Shown here: one piece after another, positions 17,616-26,058 of the stretch | Position numbering within the stretch: position 1 is the stretch's first letter | How the letters are laid out: each line of letters starts with the position of its first letter | From: Flavobacteriaceae bacterium | Lineage (GTDB): Bacteria > Bacteroidota > Bacteroidia > Flavobacteriales > Flavobacteriaceae | Direction of reading: 5' to 3' | Length of the DNA stretch: 64,000 nucleotides | Assembly (NCBI GenBank): GCA_026710085.1 | Contig: JAPORT010000017.1 | Coordinates: forward strand, 1-64,000 | Notes under the pieces: generated by a model | Told to the model about the DNA's origin: nothing | Databases searched by the model: none | The model's input: only the letters and a program-made list of their open reading frames with translations | Program-made: the position numbers and the translations under genes

Positions 17616-19081
17616 GATACCAAGTACTTTTCTAGTTGAGGATATTTATTGAATGGTTCGACACATAAAATGTCCTTTACCGCTCGTTCTTTAGTTTTTC
17701 CTGCAAAAACCATAGAGTCAAATAATTCTCTAGCAATTTCAATTGTCTCTGGATCTAATTCCTTAAGAAGAATGGACTCACGATGATATTCATCATATGA
17801 TTGAATGATGGATTCAATGGGTATGGTTTGTGCCACGAGATGCAACACTTTTTTAAAATCACGCTTATTTATTTGATTACTTTTCAATAGGGTTTCGACT
17901 AAAGTGTGCTTTGAATTAATCCTATATTGTACGATTCCGTCTCTATTTTTAATGACATGCCATAATGATTGGAAACCCCGATCTTTATTAGGGGTAATAG
18001 GATCCCTGAACCGATGAACATTAGCAGCAGACCTCCGAGTCAATAAAGCCAATCTTTTCAAGTCATCTCGAATATTCAATGGTGGAGTTGCTTTTGCTTT
18101 TTTGATATCAATTTTCCATTGACTATCCAAAGCGTTTGGGATATCAATGAGAATTCGAGCATTTTTAAAATATTCTTTTTTAGGAAAGAGTTTTAACCAA
18201 TCTCCATAAAGTAATAGCCGATTATTTCTGTAGATATAAAAACCCTGTAAATCATACCATTGATTTATTCTTGTTTCCTCACGATCTTCTAACCTTATTT
18301 TGGAACTATGAGGAATCACATAACATCTGATTTGTATTTGCTTGTTATCTAATTTCTCTTCTGCGATTCTCTGTGTTCCGTCAGCTTCTTTCATAAATGG
18401 ATCCCATGCCTTTATCTTATAATCATTAATCCAAATATTTAGTTTATTTCTATCGATATATCGATGGAATACTAAACTGAGATGGTTTTCCACATCTTCA
18501 AATTCTTCTAGAAAAGCCTTCCTTGTGGTTTCATTCTCTTTTTTAATGTTTAATCTTCCTACAAGCCGATCCATTTTCTCCCATATGACTGTCGTTCCAC
18601 TTTCAAGCTTTTGAAGTCGACTCGTGAAATGATCTTCAGATAAATAATCGTGTATTCTCCATATTCCTAATTCATTAACATAATCCAAATCCCAATGTCG
18701 TTTGATTAGATTATATCCGATTTTTTTAGTAATAACCGTTAGGCATTTGCATTGTGAAAAAGAAGACGTTTTCAGTCCAAGACCGAAGCGCCCCAAGTCT
18801 TTTTCATCGCGTTCATCAATAGGGTTTTTACTGCCAGGTCTCATGGCTTCAATCAAGGTTTCCCCATCCATTCCATAACCATCATCTGTAATCGTCACCC
18901 ATGAATGTCCCCCTTTCCACTGGTAATCAATCCATATGTTTTTTGCTAATGCCGAAATACTGTTATCAATGATGTCTGCTATTGCTGTTTTTAAATCATA
19001 ACCGAAACTTCTAAATGAATTAATCATTGTTGCAGCGTTTGGTGGCGTATCGTTATAGGGCAAATCTTTGAGATGTTTCAT
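17612..19081 (-). CDS. MutL/MORC-type GHKL ATPase
   Basis: 489 residues. The N-terminal GHKL ATPase domain shows motif I AIADIIDNSISAL (Asp36, Asn40), motif II DDGYGM (66-71) and motif III GRFGLGLK (97-104), followed by the transducer-like region with the WKIDIKKAKATPP catalytic-lysine strand near residue 340. This matches the prokaryotic MutL/MORC ATPases first predicted in restriction-modification operons. Such proteins dimerise on ATP binding and could act as a clamp that licenses the Z1 and nuclease subunits. It begins 15 bases after the methyltransferase stop codon and overlaps Z1 by four bases. Confidence 0.92.
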   Translation of the reverse strand: MKHLKDLPYNDTPPNAATMINSFRSFGYDLKTAIADIIDNSISALAKNIWIDYQWKGGHSWVTITDDGYGMDGETLIEAMRPGSKNPIDERDEKDLGRFGLGLKTSSFSQCKCLTVITKKIGYNLIKRHWDLDYVNELGIWRIHDYLSEDHFTSRLQKLESGTTVIWEKMDRLVGRLNIKKENETTRKAFLEEFEDVENHLSLVFHRYIDRNKLNIWINDYKIKAWDPFMKEADGTQRIAEEKLDNKQIQIRCYVIPHSSKIRLEDREETRINQWYDLQGFYIYRNNRLLLYGDWLKLFPKKEYFKNARILIDIPNALDSQWKIDIKKAKATPPLNIRDDLKRLALLTRRSAANVHRFRDPITPNKDRGFQSLWHVIKNRDGIVQYRINSKHTLVETLLKSNQINKRDFKKVLHLVAQTIPIESIIQSYDEYHRESILLKELDPETIEIARELFDSMVFAGKTKERAVKDILCVEPFNKYPQLEKYLVS

Positions 19082-19096
19082 TTTAACATTATTGTT

Positions 19097-20673
19097 TTAA
19101 GTCTCTTCTTGATTCGTATCACTATCCATAGGCATTAATATTTTGAAAACAATTTCGGCTATTTGTTTTGCTAATAGAGGAGGAACAGCATTACCGACTT
19201 GTTTGTATTGTGCTCTTCTACTTCCACAGAACAAGTAATTATCGGGAAAGGTTTGTATTCTAGCGGCTTCTCTTACCGTAAAGCTTCGGCATTGTAAGGG
19301 GTCATAATGGATGTAGTAATGACCATCTACTGAAATGTGACTTGTTATGGTATAGGTCGGTTCATTTTCAAGCTGAACTCGAAAACGATCTAAAAACTTT
19401 CCAGATGTGGCATTTTTGTGGTGTGGAAGTAAACCCTCGCTTGTGGTTCTATAATCTGAAAGAGTTGGTGACTTTTTGTGTTTTTTGGCCCATAATGCCG
19501 AAAACAAATATCGTTTTAAATCTTGAACGAGGTGAGATCTCGATTCGTGATTTGAAACTCCTTTTATGTTCTTATCACGATACCAATTGTAAAGGGGATT
19601 AGACTTAGAAGGAGTATGACATTTTACAAATTCTGCACCAGAATTTAATGGGGGGGGGTAAATTTATTAGGGTTCCCCATGTGCAGGTAATGACTAATAT
19701 CCTTATAGTGTGCGCTCATTATTTTGAACCAATTTTGAAAACTATCTTCTTCTTTTTTGTATTGTCTTCTTTTTGGATCAAAATTATTCTTATCTGCTAC
19801 AAGAGAACGGTTTATACTAGCTCTTATCATTGGCAAATCAGCAATTACATCAGACACACTAACAGTGGTTTCAGACGGCTCTAAATTACAAGGTTTTATC
19901 TTAATGTCTTCTCTTATTCCTAATACAAACACTCTATGCCTTTTTTGTGGTATGCCAAAATCCTCAGATTTAATTAGATACTTAGAATGAATGTCATTTG
20001 TATTTTCTTGCTTTTGACATAACGAGTACAACTTATAGGAATAGTGTCCTACATTAAAAAGTAGCTTGGGAGATTCTAAATATGAAAGGATTTTAGGAAA
20101 GATTCTTTCTCCATTTAATTTCGATGACATTAATCCTTTGACATTTTCCATTAGGAAAACAGAAGGACTGTGCACCGCAACAATTCTCACAAATTCTTTG
20201 TATAGATGCAATCTTTCATCGGCTTCAATTTTTTTAGGATTCAGCCGTCCTCTAGCAGCTAATGAGTATGCTTGGCAGGGAGGCCCTCCAATTAAAACCC
20301 AATTTTCTTTCCCTGCTAATGCTTCACGCACTCTTTGATCAACTTCTTCTATTGGAGTTTGTCCTAAAGTTATCCGCCAAGCCTCAAACTTAGCTTTTTG
20401 AGCTTGTTGTGGGTATTTTTCAAATAGGGATTGTCTTAGTTGATCTCTTTTTTTGAGATCTTTTTCTTGCATGATGGAATAGTACTCTTTTGGAACTTGA
20501 TTGGAAGTGAACTTTCGAAAAAAACTTCTTAGTTCTAGCGTTTTGTGAGCGTTCGATTCATTTTCAATGGATAATGCAATTTCGAAACCGCTATTACCCT
20601 CGTACCCAAATTTGGAAAATCCCTCCCCCAAACCTCCAGATCCAGCAAAAACGTCAATTATGGGGACTTTCAA
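19097..20673 (-). CDS. C5 cytosine DNA methyltransferase, frame-broken at a C9 tract (phase-variable, OFF in this sequence)
   Basis: First gene of the defence operon. The 5' part (20673-19645) encodes motif I DVFAGSGGLGEGFS, catalytic motif IV GGPPCQAYS (Cys133), motif VI FLMENVKG and motif VIII PQKRHRVF, then ends in KFTPPH-stop. The 3' part (down to 19097) encodes motif IX FTVREAARIQTFPDNY and motif X QVGNAVPPLLA in another frame. The break is exactly at nine C residues on the coding strand (19650-19658). With ten or seven Cs the frame runs without a stop through LNSGAEFVK and NHESRSHLVQDLKRYLF into the motif IX-X part, giving 525 residues. With eight it stops after about 18 codons. The start is TTG at 20673; an in-frame TGA lies two codons upstream. 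In the system it would methylate self DNA. Confidence 0.93.
19650..19658 (-). repeat. nine-base G/C homopolymer inside the methyltransferase gene
   Basis: Run of nine G on the plus strand (nine C in the coding strand). It falls at codons 338-341 of the methyltransferase and is the exact point at which the two halves of the gene change frame. Homopolymer runs of this length are classic sites of slipped-strand mispairing. Confidence 0.95.
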
Positions 20674-20808
20674 TTTTCAGTTAATTAAAATTCACAATGA
20701 GGGCACTAAGGTGTTTTCTATCTTATTGATCGTTTTTACAAGTATACAGAATTCACATTTTATTATGAAAGGATGGCGCTTTATTAGATTGCTGATAAAT
20801 GTGAAAAT

Positions 20809-20817
20809 GGGGGGGGG
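20809..20817. repeat. second nine-base G/C homopolymer, upstream of the methyltransferase
   Basis: A run of nine G about 140 bases upstream of the TTG start and 18 bases from the IS30 left end. Its immediate flanks match the first run: both read AAT-G9-TA. It is not inside a recognisable gene. It lies in the upstream region of the defence operon and could affect promoter spacing or a lost leader gene. Confidence 0.9.
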
Positions 20818-20835
20818 TAGTAGAGAAAAAGAAAA

Positions 20836-20859
20836 GCCATGTTCAACTATCTAGTGCAA
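20836..20859 (+). repeat. IS30 left terminal inverted repeat
   Basis: Begins GCCATGTTCAACTATC and pairs with 21928-21951 on the opposite strand with a single mismatch. Confidence 0.9.
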
Positions 20860-20868
20860 TAGGAACGC

Positions 20869-20892
20869 CCCCAACCAAACGATTGGTCGGGG
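20869..20892 (+). terminator. hairpin just inside the IS30 left end
   Basis: Stem CCCCAACCAA (20869-20878) with TTGGTCGGGG (20883-20892), one mismatch and a four-base loop. No T run follows on the plus strand. IS elements often carry such hairpins near the end to block read-in transcription; that role is inferred. Confidence 0.4.
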
Positions 20893-20937
20893 AAGTTACT
20901 AAGGTTTCATTTTGACGTATCGAAAAACAAAAAATAT

Positions 20938-21944
20938 GAAATCTCAAAAACTCAACCAAGACAAAGGTACGTATTGGAAGTATTGATTCATCAGGGATTT
21001 TTCAATCAAGCCATGGCCGAAGAATGAGGAGTTCATCAGACCACCGTTTGGAGAGAACGGCAGCGTCATACCGTCAAAAAAGGTCAAGACAAAGGGTGCT
21101 ACCAAGCCGATGCAGCACAACGGAAAGCCGTCAAGAGAGAAAAAGGGAAACCCCGTCGGATCAAATGGATACAGAAGTTTAAAGAGCAAATCAAATACTG
21201 GATGGTGGAAGAGCGTTGGCGTCCAGAGTTGATCGCTGCCTATTGGAAGACGCATGGGATGGTGGGCGTTTCGACAGAACGTATCGATCGCTGGTGATGG
21301 ACCATGAAGCGGAGTCACAAGACGATCGATATGCCCTACAAACGGCTGTCTCTCTATCGACGTCATGCCAAAAGAAGACGTCAGCGTGGAAACGACAAGG
21401 GGAACAAAGGCTGTATCCTAGATCGTCAATCGATGGATCAGCGTCCCCCCATTGTCGAAGAACGAGTCCGCTTTGGCGATTTTGAAGTGGATTTAATGAT
21501 GGGGAGTCAAATCGGATGTCCCCTATTAGTATTGACCGACAAAGCCGTTGGTACACCAAGATTCAAAAGCTGCCGAGCAAAGAGGCCACGCCAGTCGCTC
21601 AAGCCATTATCGAGATCATCCATGAAATAGGGCCACAGTTGATGAAAACCATGACGTTTGATAATGGTTTAGAATTTGCCAAACACGATCTCATCAAGCA
21701 ACCATTCGGCATCGAAACTTATTTTACCAGATCGTATTCGTCACAGGAAAAAGGGACCGTTGAGAATCGAATCGGCGTACTCAGACGCTGGTTCACCAAG
21801 GGGGAAAGCATTGATGACGATACCGACCAAGAAATACAAATCATTGAAGATAAAATAAATAACAGAGGCATTCGTCAATTGGATTACCTTAGTCCCATTG
21901 AAAAGATAACATCAACATGGGCTCATGTTGTACTAGATAGTTGA
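20938..21944 (+). pseudogene. IS30-family transposase, multiply broken
   Basis: Joining frames gives a recognisable IS30 transposase. It has an N-terminal helix-turn-helix (GVHQTTVWRERQRH), the middle region PELIAAYWKTHG, and the DDE catalytic core with FGDFEVDLMMG (first Asp), MTFDNGLEFAKH (second Asp) and SQEKGTVENRIG (Glu). Lesions include frameshifts near 20973 and 21540 and stop codons (for example TGA near 21028 and near 21297). It cannot make an active enzyme. The catalytic residues themselves are still present, so decay is fairly recent. Confidence 0.85.
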
Positions 21945-21951
21945 ACATGGC
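21928..21951 (-). repeat. IS30 right terminal inverted repeat
   Basis: Ends in GATAGTTGAACATGGC; the inverted partner is 20836-20859 with one mismatch in 24. Confidence 0.9.
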
Positions 21952-22257
21952 AAACTAGTTATTCAGTAAATTTGAGTCGGTAGGCATCTGACCTATAAAC
22001 CTTTGATCTATGCCTTGATTCTCGATCATTTTGCGATTCTTTGCAAAGAGACGAATCCATCATATCTCAAAGCTGAAAACTTAAAAGCATGGCCATGTAT
22101 AACACTTCGCGCAGAACGAAAACTCGTAGAAGTGAAATGGAATCATACCTACTCCGTACTTTTACTCTATGGTAGAAATTGAGAATATCGAAGGGCCCCA
22201 ACCCTTAATTATTCAAAAATTTTGCATATTTATGAGGGATTGATAGAAATCTAAACC
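21952..22257. other. gap after IS30 with a possible gene scrap
   Basis: About 300 bases. One plus-strand frame (around 21985-22180) reads as protein-like sequence without a start (ALILDHFAILCKETNPSYLK and onward to LLLYGRN-stop), so this may be the tail of a gene cut by earlier rearrangement. A short AAGGG/CCCTT hairpin near 22190-22207 follows. No family was recognised. Confidence 0.35.
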
Positions 22258-22503
22258 ATGAAAGACCAACCCGCCACTAAACAAGACCTTTTAGAACTTA
22301 AAAACGATATCAAAGACTTATTAGAACCTATGAGAGACGATATAAAAGGAATTAAATCAGAAGTTAAAGAATTGAACACAAAATTTGATGCCATCAATCA
22401 TAAATTAGGGAGGCATGGAGGCTTTCTTTGGGTATATGGAATCATCTTAGCTATCATATTGACAGGTATTTTGAATGTAGCCGCTAATATCATAGTCAGA
22501 TAA
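22258..22503 (+). CDS. small coiled-coil protein with C-terminal membrane anchor
   Basis: 81 residues beginning MKDQPATKQDLLELKND. Residues 8-50 form a heptad-rich helix (DLLELKNDIKDLLEPMRDDI and KSEVKELNTKFDAINHKL), followed by a single membrane segment (about residues 56-78). Such Bdr/XhlA-like layouts appear in small phage or plasmid proteins, but no specific function can be given. It sits between two decayed IS elements. The frame is intact, which suggests it is either real or recently acquired. Confidence 0.55.
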   Translation: MKDQPATKQDLLELKNDIKDLLEPMRDDIKGIKSEVKELNTKFDAINHKLGRHGGFLWVYGIILAIILTGILNVAANIIVR

Positions 22504-22559
22504 ATCGTATAGAATCAAAGCTCTTTCCTAAAAGGCACCAAAATCATCGTCTTATAATT

Positions 22560-23790
22560 CTGGTTCTACTACAAAAGTTGTGGAGCGTTTTACTTTTGAT
22601 TCATTCTTTAAGAAAAAACTTTGACCATTTTTTGAGTCGACCTTTAAGATCGGTGATTCATGGCCAGTCGATGACATTTCTGTTGACGATCACAAGCGTT
22701 CGATTCATGTGTTGGTATCTCCTATTGGTGGCTGTGTGGTGTGACTTGAGACGGGCGAAAAAGGGACCATCGACGATCATCGTCAGGAGCGTTTTTGGCG
22801 TCCTTTGGATTGGTTCCAATACCGGTGTTTCATCCATTGTCGGGTGCCTCGCATCCCGTCTTCTGGTGATGTCCAGACGATCGCTGTGCCTTGGGCTGAT
22901 AACCCCCATCGGTTCTCATTGTAATTTCAAATAGGGACCATCGATCGCCTCTTGGCCACCAGAAACCAAACCCAAACGGCCAAGTTTTGGCGTTGCAGTT
23001 TTCAGACCATCCATGGCCTCTTCAAGTGGGCCGTCGCTCATTACATGGCGTGGCGTTCTGATGCCCATTCGTTGGGATGAAAAAGCCATTTAAAAGAGAC
23101 ATGGTGATGCGACGATGCTCAGCGATTCAACTCAAGGGACGGTGCTTGATTTGGTGGAAAGACGAAAAATCACCCCTGTCCAAGATCGCTTCCGTTGTCC
23201 ATGGCCAAAAGAAAAGGTCCATCAAAACCATCCCTACCGATCCGTGGTGGCCCTGACATCTTTTCTGCTCAAGGTCCTCTTCATGATCGGTTCCATGGGA
23301 TGCCATATCTCAACAAGGTCATCGACCAGATACGACGAAGGGAATTGAAAAAACAAACCGTGCTCCAAAACGCTCGGTTGGCCATCCTGAAAAATGACGA
23401 CAACCGAACTGAGAGACAAAAGGAAATCTTTCAAGGAGTATCAGAAAGTCGTGGAGTGTTCCGTCGCGTTTGGAAACTCAAAGAAGATTTGAAATTCCTT
23501 TTTGAATCGAGTACCTGGAAGAAGGTCTCGCCGTATCTCCAATGCTGGATAGCGTCCTCCCGTCCGGTATCCAAGAAGTCTGTCCGGTGGCCAAGAGTTT
23601 CAAAACCATGTTCAAGGCGTTGGTCATGCCTTGTGTTATCCATAGTCCCATGCCAAAGCCGAGCGATGGCGTGAAAGGATTCAAGAAATCAAGGCCATCG
23701 GTCGAGAATATCGAAAACTAGAGAGCCGCCGTCCTGTTTTTTTAATGGTGGTTTCAAACTCTATCCACAACTTTCGTAGTGGGGCCATTG
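22560..23790 (+). pseudogene. ISL3-family transposase remnant
   Basis: Reading across several frames reconstructs an ISL3 (IS204/IS1001-type) transposase. The catalytic-core start is VDDISVDDHKRSIHVLVSP near 22660. The diagnostic block DRFHGMPYLNKVIDQIRRRE is in frame at about 23285-23345, followed by LARLAILKND-type sequence and KLKEDLKFLFES. The C-terminal block is ERIQEIKAIGREYRKLESRR then GGFKLYPQL near 23745-23777. Many frameshifts and stops separate these blocks, so it is long dead. The terminal repeats could not be placed. Composition is distinctly richer in G+C than flanking host genes. Confidence 0.75.
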
Positions 23791-23902
23791 GTCTTTGATG
23801 GCATCTTTTTTGATTGCCGACAAATGCGAAAGGGTGGTGGGTGGGAGAGAAAAAGAAAAACTTTAATTTTTGTGACGCCCTAATAGTACTTACAACCATA
23901 CT

Positions 23903-24454
23903 ATGAAATCTTTAAGCGAATATCAAGAAAGAATTTCAGAACCTAAACTAAATATAAAGAAGTTTAAGGAGATTTTATTTTATATCATCTACTCTTGTTA
24001 AAGACAAACTAATGTATGAAAAACTGTTATTTGTAAACTTTTATATTATTCAGGGTTCAATCATTATGAACTATATGAAGAGCAGATGACAGGAGAAACA
24101 TATCTTAAGTTTGAACACGGGCCTATACCAAAACATTTAAATCAAATCATGGATGAGTTTAAAAAATCAAATTGGATACTAGAAAAGGAAGTCCAAGCGG
24201 GAGGGTACCCTATGGTTAAATACATTCCTTGCGAAAAACCAAGTTTAAAAACACTCAAACAAAGAGAGAAAAAAGTTATCGATGATATGATTAATCAGTT
24301 ATCAAACAAATCAGCTAAAGACATTAGCGAATATTCGCATAATGATATTCCTTGGAGAGTAACCGAACCAAATGATGTTATAGATTACGAATTAGCGTTT
24401 TATAGAGAAGAGCCGTATACAGTTCGGGAGTATGATTTAGAGGATGAATTTTGA
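23903..24454 (+). pseudogene. Panacea/SocA-like (DUF4065) antitoxin with two nonsense codons
   Basis: A single frame of 183 codons from ATG 23903 carries two in-frame stops, TAA at 23999-24001 and TGA at 24017-24019. Around them the Panacea domain is well preserved: LNIKKFKEILFYII, then KLLYYSGFNHYELY, GETYLKFEHGPIPKHLNQI and a C-terminal YELAFYREEPY segment. These domains are general antitoxins that pair with many toxins. The TGA lies where related proteins have NVGKT, so a single GGA-to-TGA change is the simplest explanation. An ATG at 24086 could start a 122-residue C-terminal piece. No partner toxin is visible next to it. Confidence 0.75.
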
Positions 24455-24542
24455 CTTGTTGGATGAGTTTTTGAAAAGGATTTGAAGAAATTGTCTAAAA
24501 GGCGATTTAAGTCCCTATTTTTCATAATACCGTATATCCAAT

Positions 24543-25763
24543 TCAAGCTCGTTTAAGAGTGATTTTGGTGATTTCGGGATAGATGCCTACCCTTCCTGGA
24601 TAACCGATATATCCAAACCCCCGATTGACATTGATGTGTTGATTCCCTTTTTGATAAACCCCCGCCCATTGCTTGTACCGCCAAGAGGAGGGACTCCATT
24701 TGATCAGTCCAGGAATTTCAATGCCAAATTGCATCCCATGGGTATGACCGCTTAGAGTCAAATGAATGGGATTAGGGCTTGGCAAAACCTTGGCTTCCCA
24801 ATGTGATGGATCGTGAGATAATAAAATTTTGAATTGATTTTGGGGAACACTTTCAAGAGCTTTTTGGAGATCTCCCGACTTTCTAAAACGACCAGTACCC
24901 CAGTTTTCTACCCCCAAAATAGCAATTTGTTCACCATCTCTTTCAAGAAAAACCGATTCATTCAAAAGTAGATGCCATCCAAGTTGTTTATGAAGTTGAT
25001 GCATGGCAAGTAGGTTTTCATCTTTTTGTTGTTGTGATTCCCATGTTGTATAATCTCCATAATCATGATTCCCCAAAACGGAATACACCCCTTCTTTGGC
25101 TTTTAAAGAAGAAAAGATGTCTTGATAGGAATCAACTTCTGAGGTCCGGTCGTTGACCAAATCACCGGTAAAAACAATGATATCGGATGCCAATTGATTG
25201 ATTAATTCGAATCCATAAGCCACTTTTTTTGGATTATCAAAACTACCGGTATGTAAATCAGAAATTTGGGTGATGGTAAAGCCATCGAAAGCGTTAGGTA
25301 AATCTTCAAAAGTCAGGGTATGCTCATGAATTTGGTAATGATATTTGCCTCGAAACATGCCATAAATGATCGAACCAAAGGGAAGTGCACCCACTATTAG
25401 AGCGGTTTTTGAAATGAAGATTCTTCTCTGAGGCAAAAAGAAATCTTCGGTTCGAGTGCCTTTTGAAAAATAAGAAGTGATCCCTTGAAATATTCGGACA
25501 ATATCCTCTAAAAACAAGAAAAAAACAGTCAGTACTTGAAACACCATCAATCCCATCGATAATCCCATGAGATATTGTCTAAAAATTCCTAATTGATTCT
25601 GTCTTGGAAAGAAAAACAATAACCAAAAAGTCACCCCATATATTAAAAGCACACTTCCTAAATAAACTAATTGCCAAGTGCGACTATGGAATGCCGTCCG
25701 AATGGTTTGTGAACTATACCATGTCAACAATAAAAAGACGATAACGAATACCCAACGAAACAT
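24543..25763 (-). CDS. membrane-anchored metallophosphoesterase
   Basis: 406 residues. Three to four N-terminal hydrophobic segments (about residues 1-90) plus one at 115-135 anchor a calcineurin-like phosphoesterase domain. Metal ligands are in TQISDLHTGSF, VFTGDLVND, VLGNHDYGDY, LLSHDPSHW and LSGHTHGMQFG, with the final GYPGRVG near the C-terminus. This layout matches the YkuE/YaeI-type phosphodiesterases of Bacteroidota, some of which act on lipids or the cell envelope; the substrate is unknown. It is convergent with the Panacea pseudogene. Confidence 0.88.
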   Translation of the reverse strand: MFRWVFVIVFLLLTWYSSQTIRTAFHSRTWQLVYLGSVLLIYGVTFWLLFFFPRQNQLGIFRQYLMGLSMGLMVFQVLTVFFLFLEDIVRIFQGITSYFSKGTRTEDFFLPQRRIFISKTALIVGALPFGSIIYGMFRGKYHYQIHEHTLTFEDLPNAFDGFTITQISDLHTGSFDNPKKVAYGFELINQLASDIIVFTGDLVNDRTSEVDSYQDIFSSLKAKEGVYSVLGNHDYGDYTTWESQQQKDENLLAMHQLHKQLGWHLLLNESVFLERDGEQIAILGVENWGTGRFRKSGDLQKALESVPQNQFKILLSHDPSHWEAKVLPSPNPIHLTLSGHTHGMQFGIEIPGLIKWSPSSWRYKQWAGVYQKGNQHINVNRGFGYIGYPGRVGIYPEITKITLKRA

Positions 25764-26025
25764 TGATTTTTGAGTTTAAAAATAATGGTAATACAGGATA
25801 TAAAATACTGAAAAGAGCCTCTATGATGTATTTATAATTCTGTGTTTTGGACGGTTTAATAATTTCAATAAAAACTGAAAATTTATTTTAAATATATGAT
25901 ATTCAATAAGATAAGTTCTAAAAATTACTTTATTGTTAATAACTAACATTGAAAAAATAACTTTAAGTTAACATTAGAGATTGAAAATTTAACAATTTGG
26001 TAAAATTCACTAGATATCGGACATC

Positions 26026-26033
26026 TACTTTCG
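26026..26033 (+). promoter_or_regulatory. possible -7 box for the lipoprotein gene
   Basis: TACTTTCG followed by CACC resembles the Bacteroidota TAnnTTTG consensus, 25 bases before the ATG. The upstream -33 element is not clear, so confidence is low. Confidence 0.35.
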
Positions 26034-26058
26034 CACCATCAAAAATTCAATCATTCTT

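Larger units (their letters stand above)
20836..21951 (+). mobile_element. degenerate IS30-family insertion sequence
   Basis: 1116 bases bounded by 24-base terminal inverted repeats (20836-20859 and 21928-21951) that match at 23 of 24 positions. It contains a broken IS30-type transposase gene on the plus strand. The flanks carry AAA on both sides, compatible with a 3-base target duplication but too short to be sure. The element lies 163 bases upstream of the methyltransferase start, in the opposite orientation, so it may have cut the original upstream region of the defence operon. Its base composition looks richer in G+C than the host genes around it. Confidence 0.85.

Noticed and set aside
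19645..19660. The methyltransferase break as an ordinary decayed gene
   Set aside because: The only lesion is the homopolymer length; both halves keep all motifs and join in frame with one added base. A sequencing error remains possible and is stated as the refuting test.
11424..20673. The operon as a wholly undescribed system
   Set aside because: The family set matches the known Mza system and earlier predicted MutL-type restriction operons; only the switch in the methyltransferase seems new.
23195..23674. Open frames inside the ISL3 region as separate proteins
   Set aside because: Those frames that match anything match pieces of one ISL3 transposase; the rest are antisense or shifted shadows.
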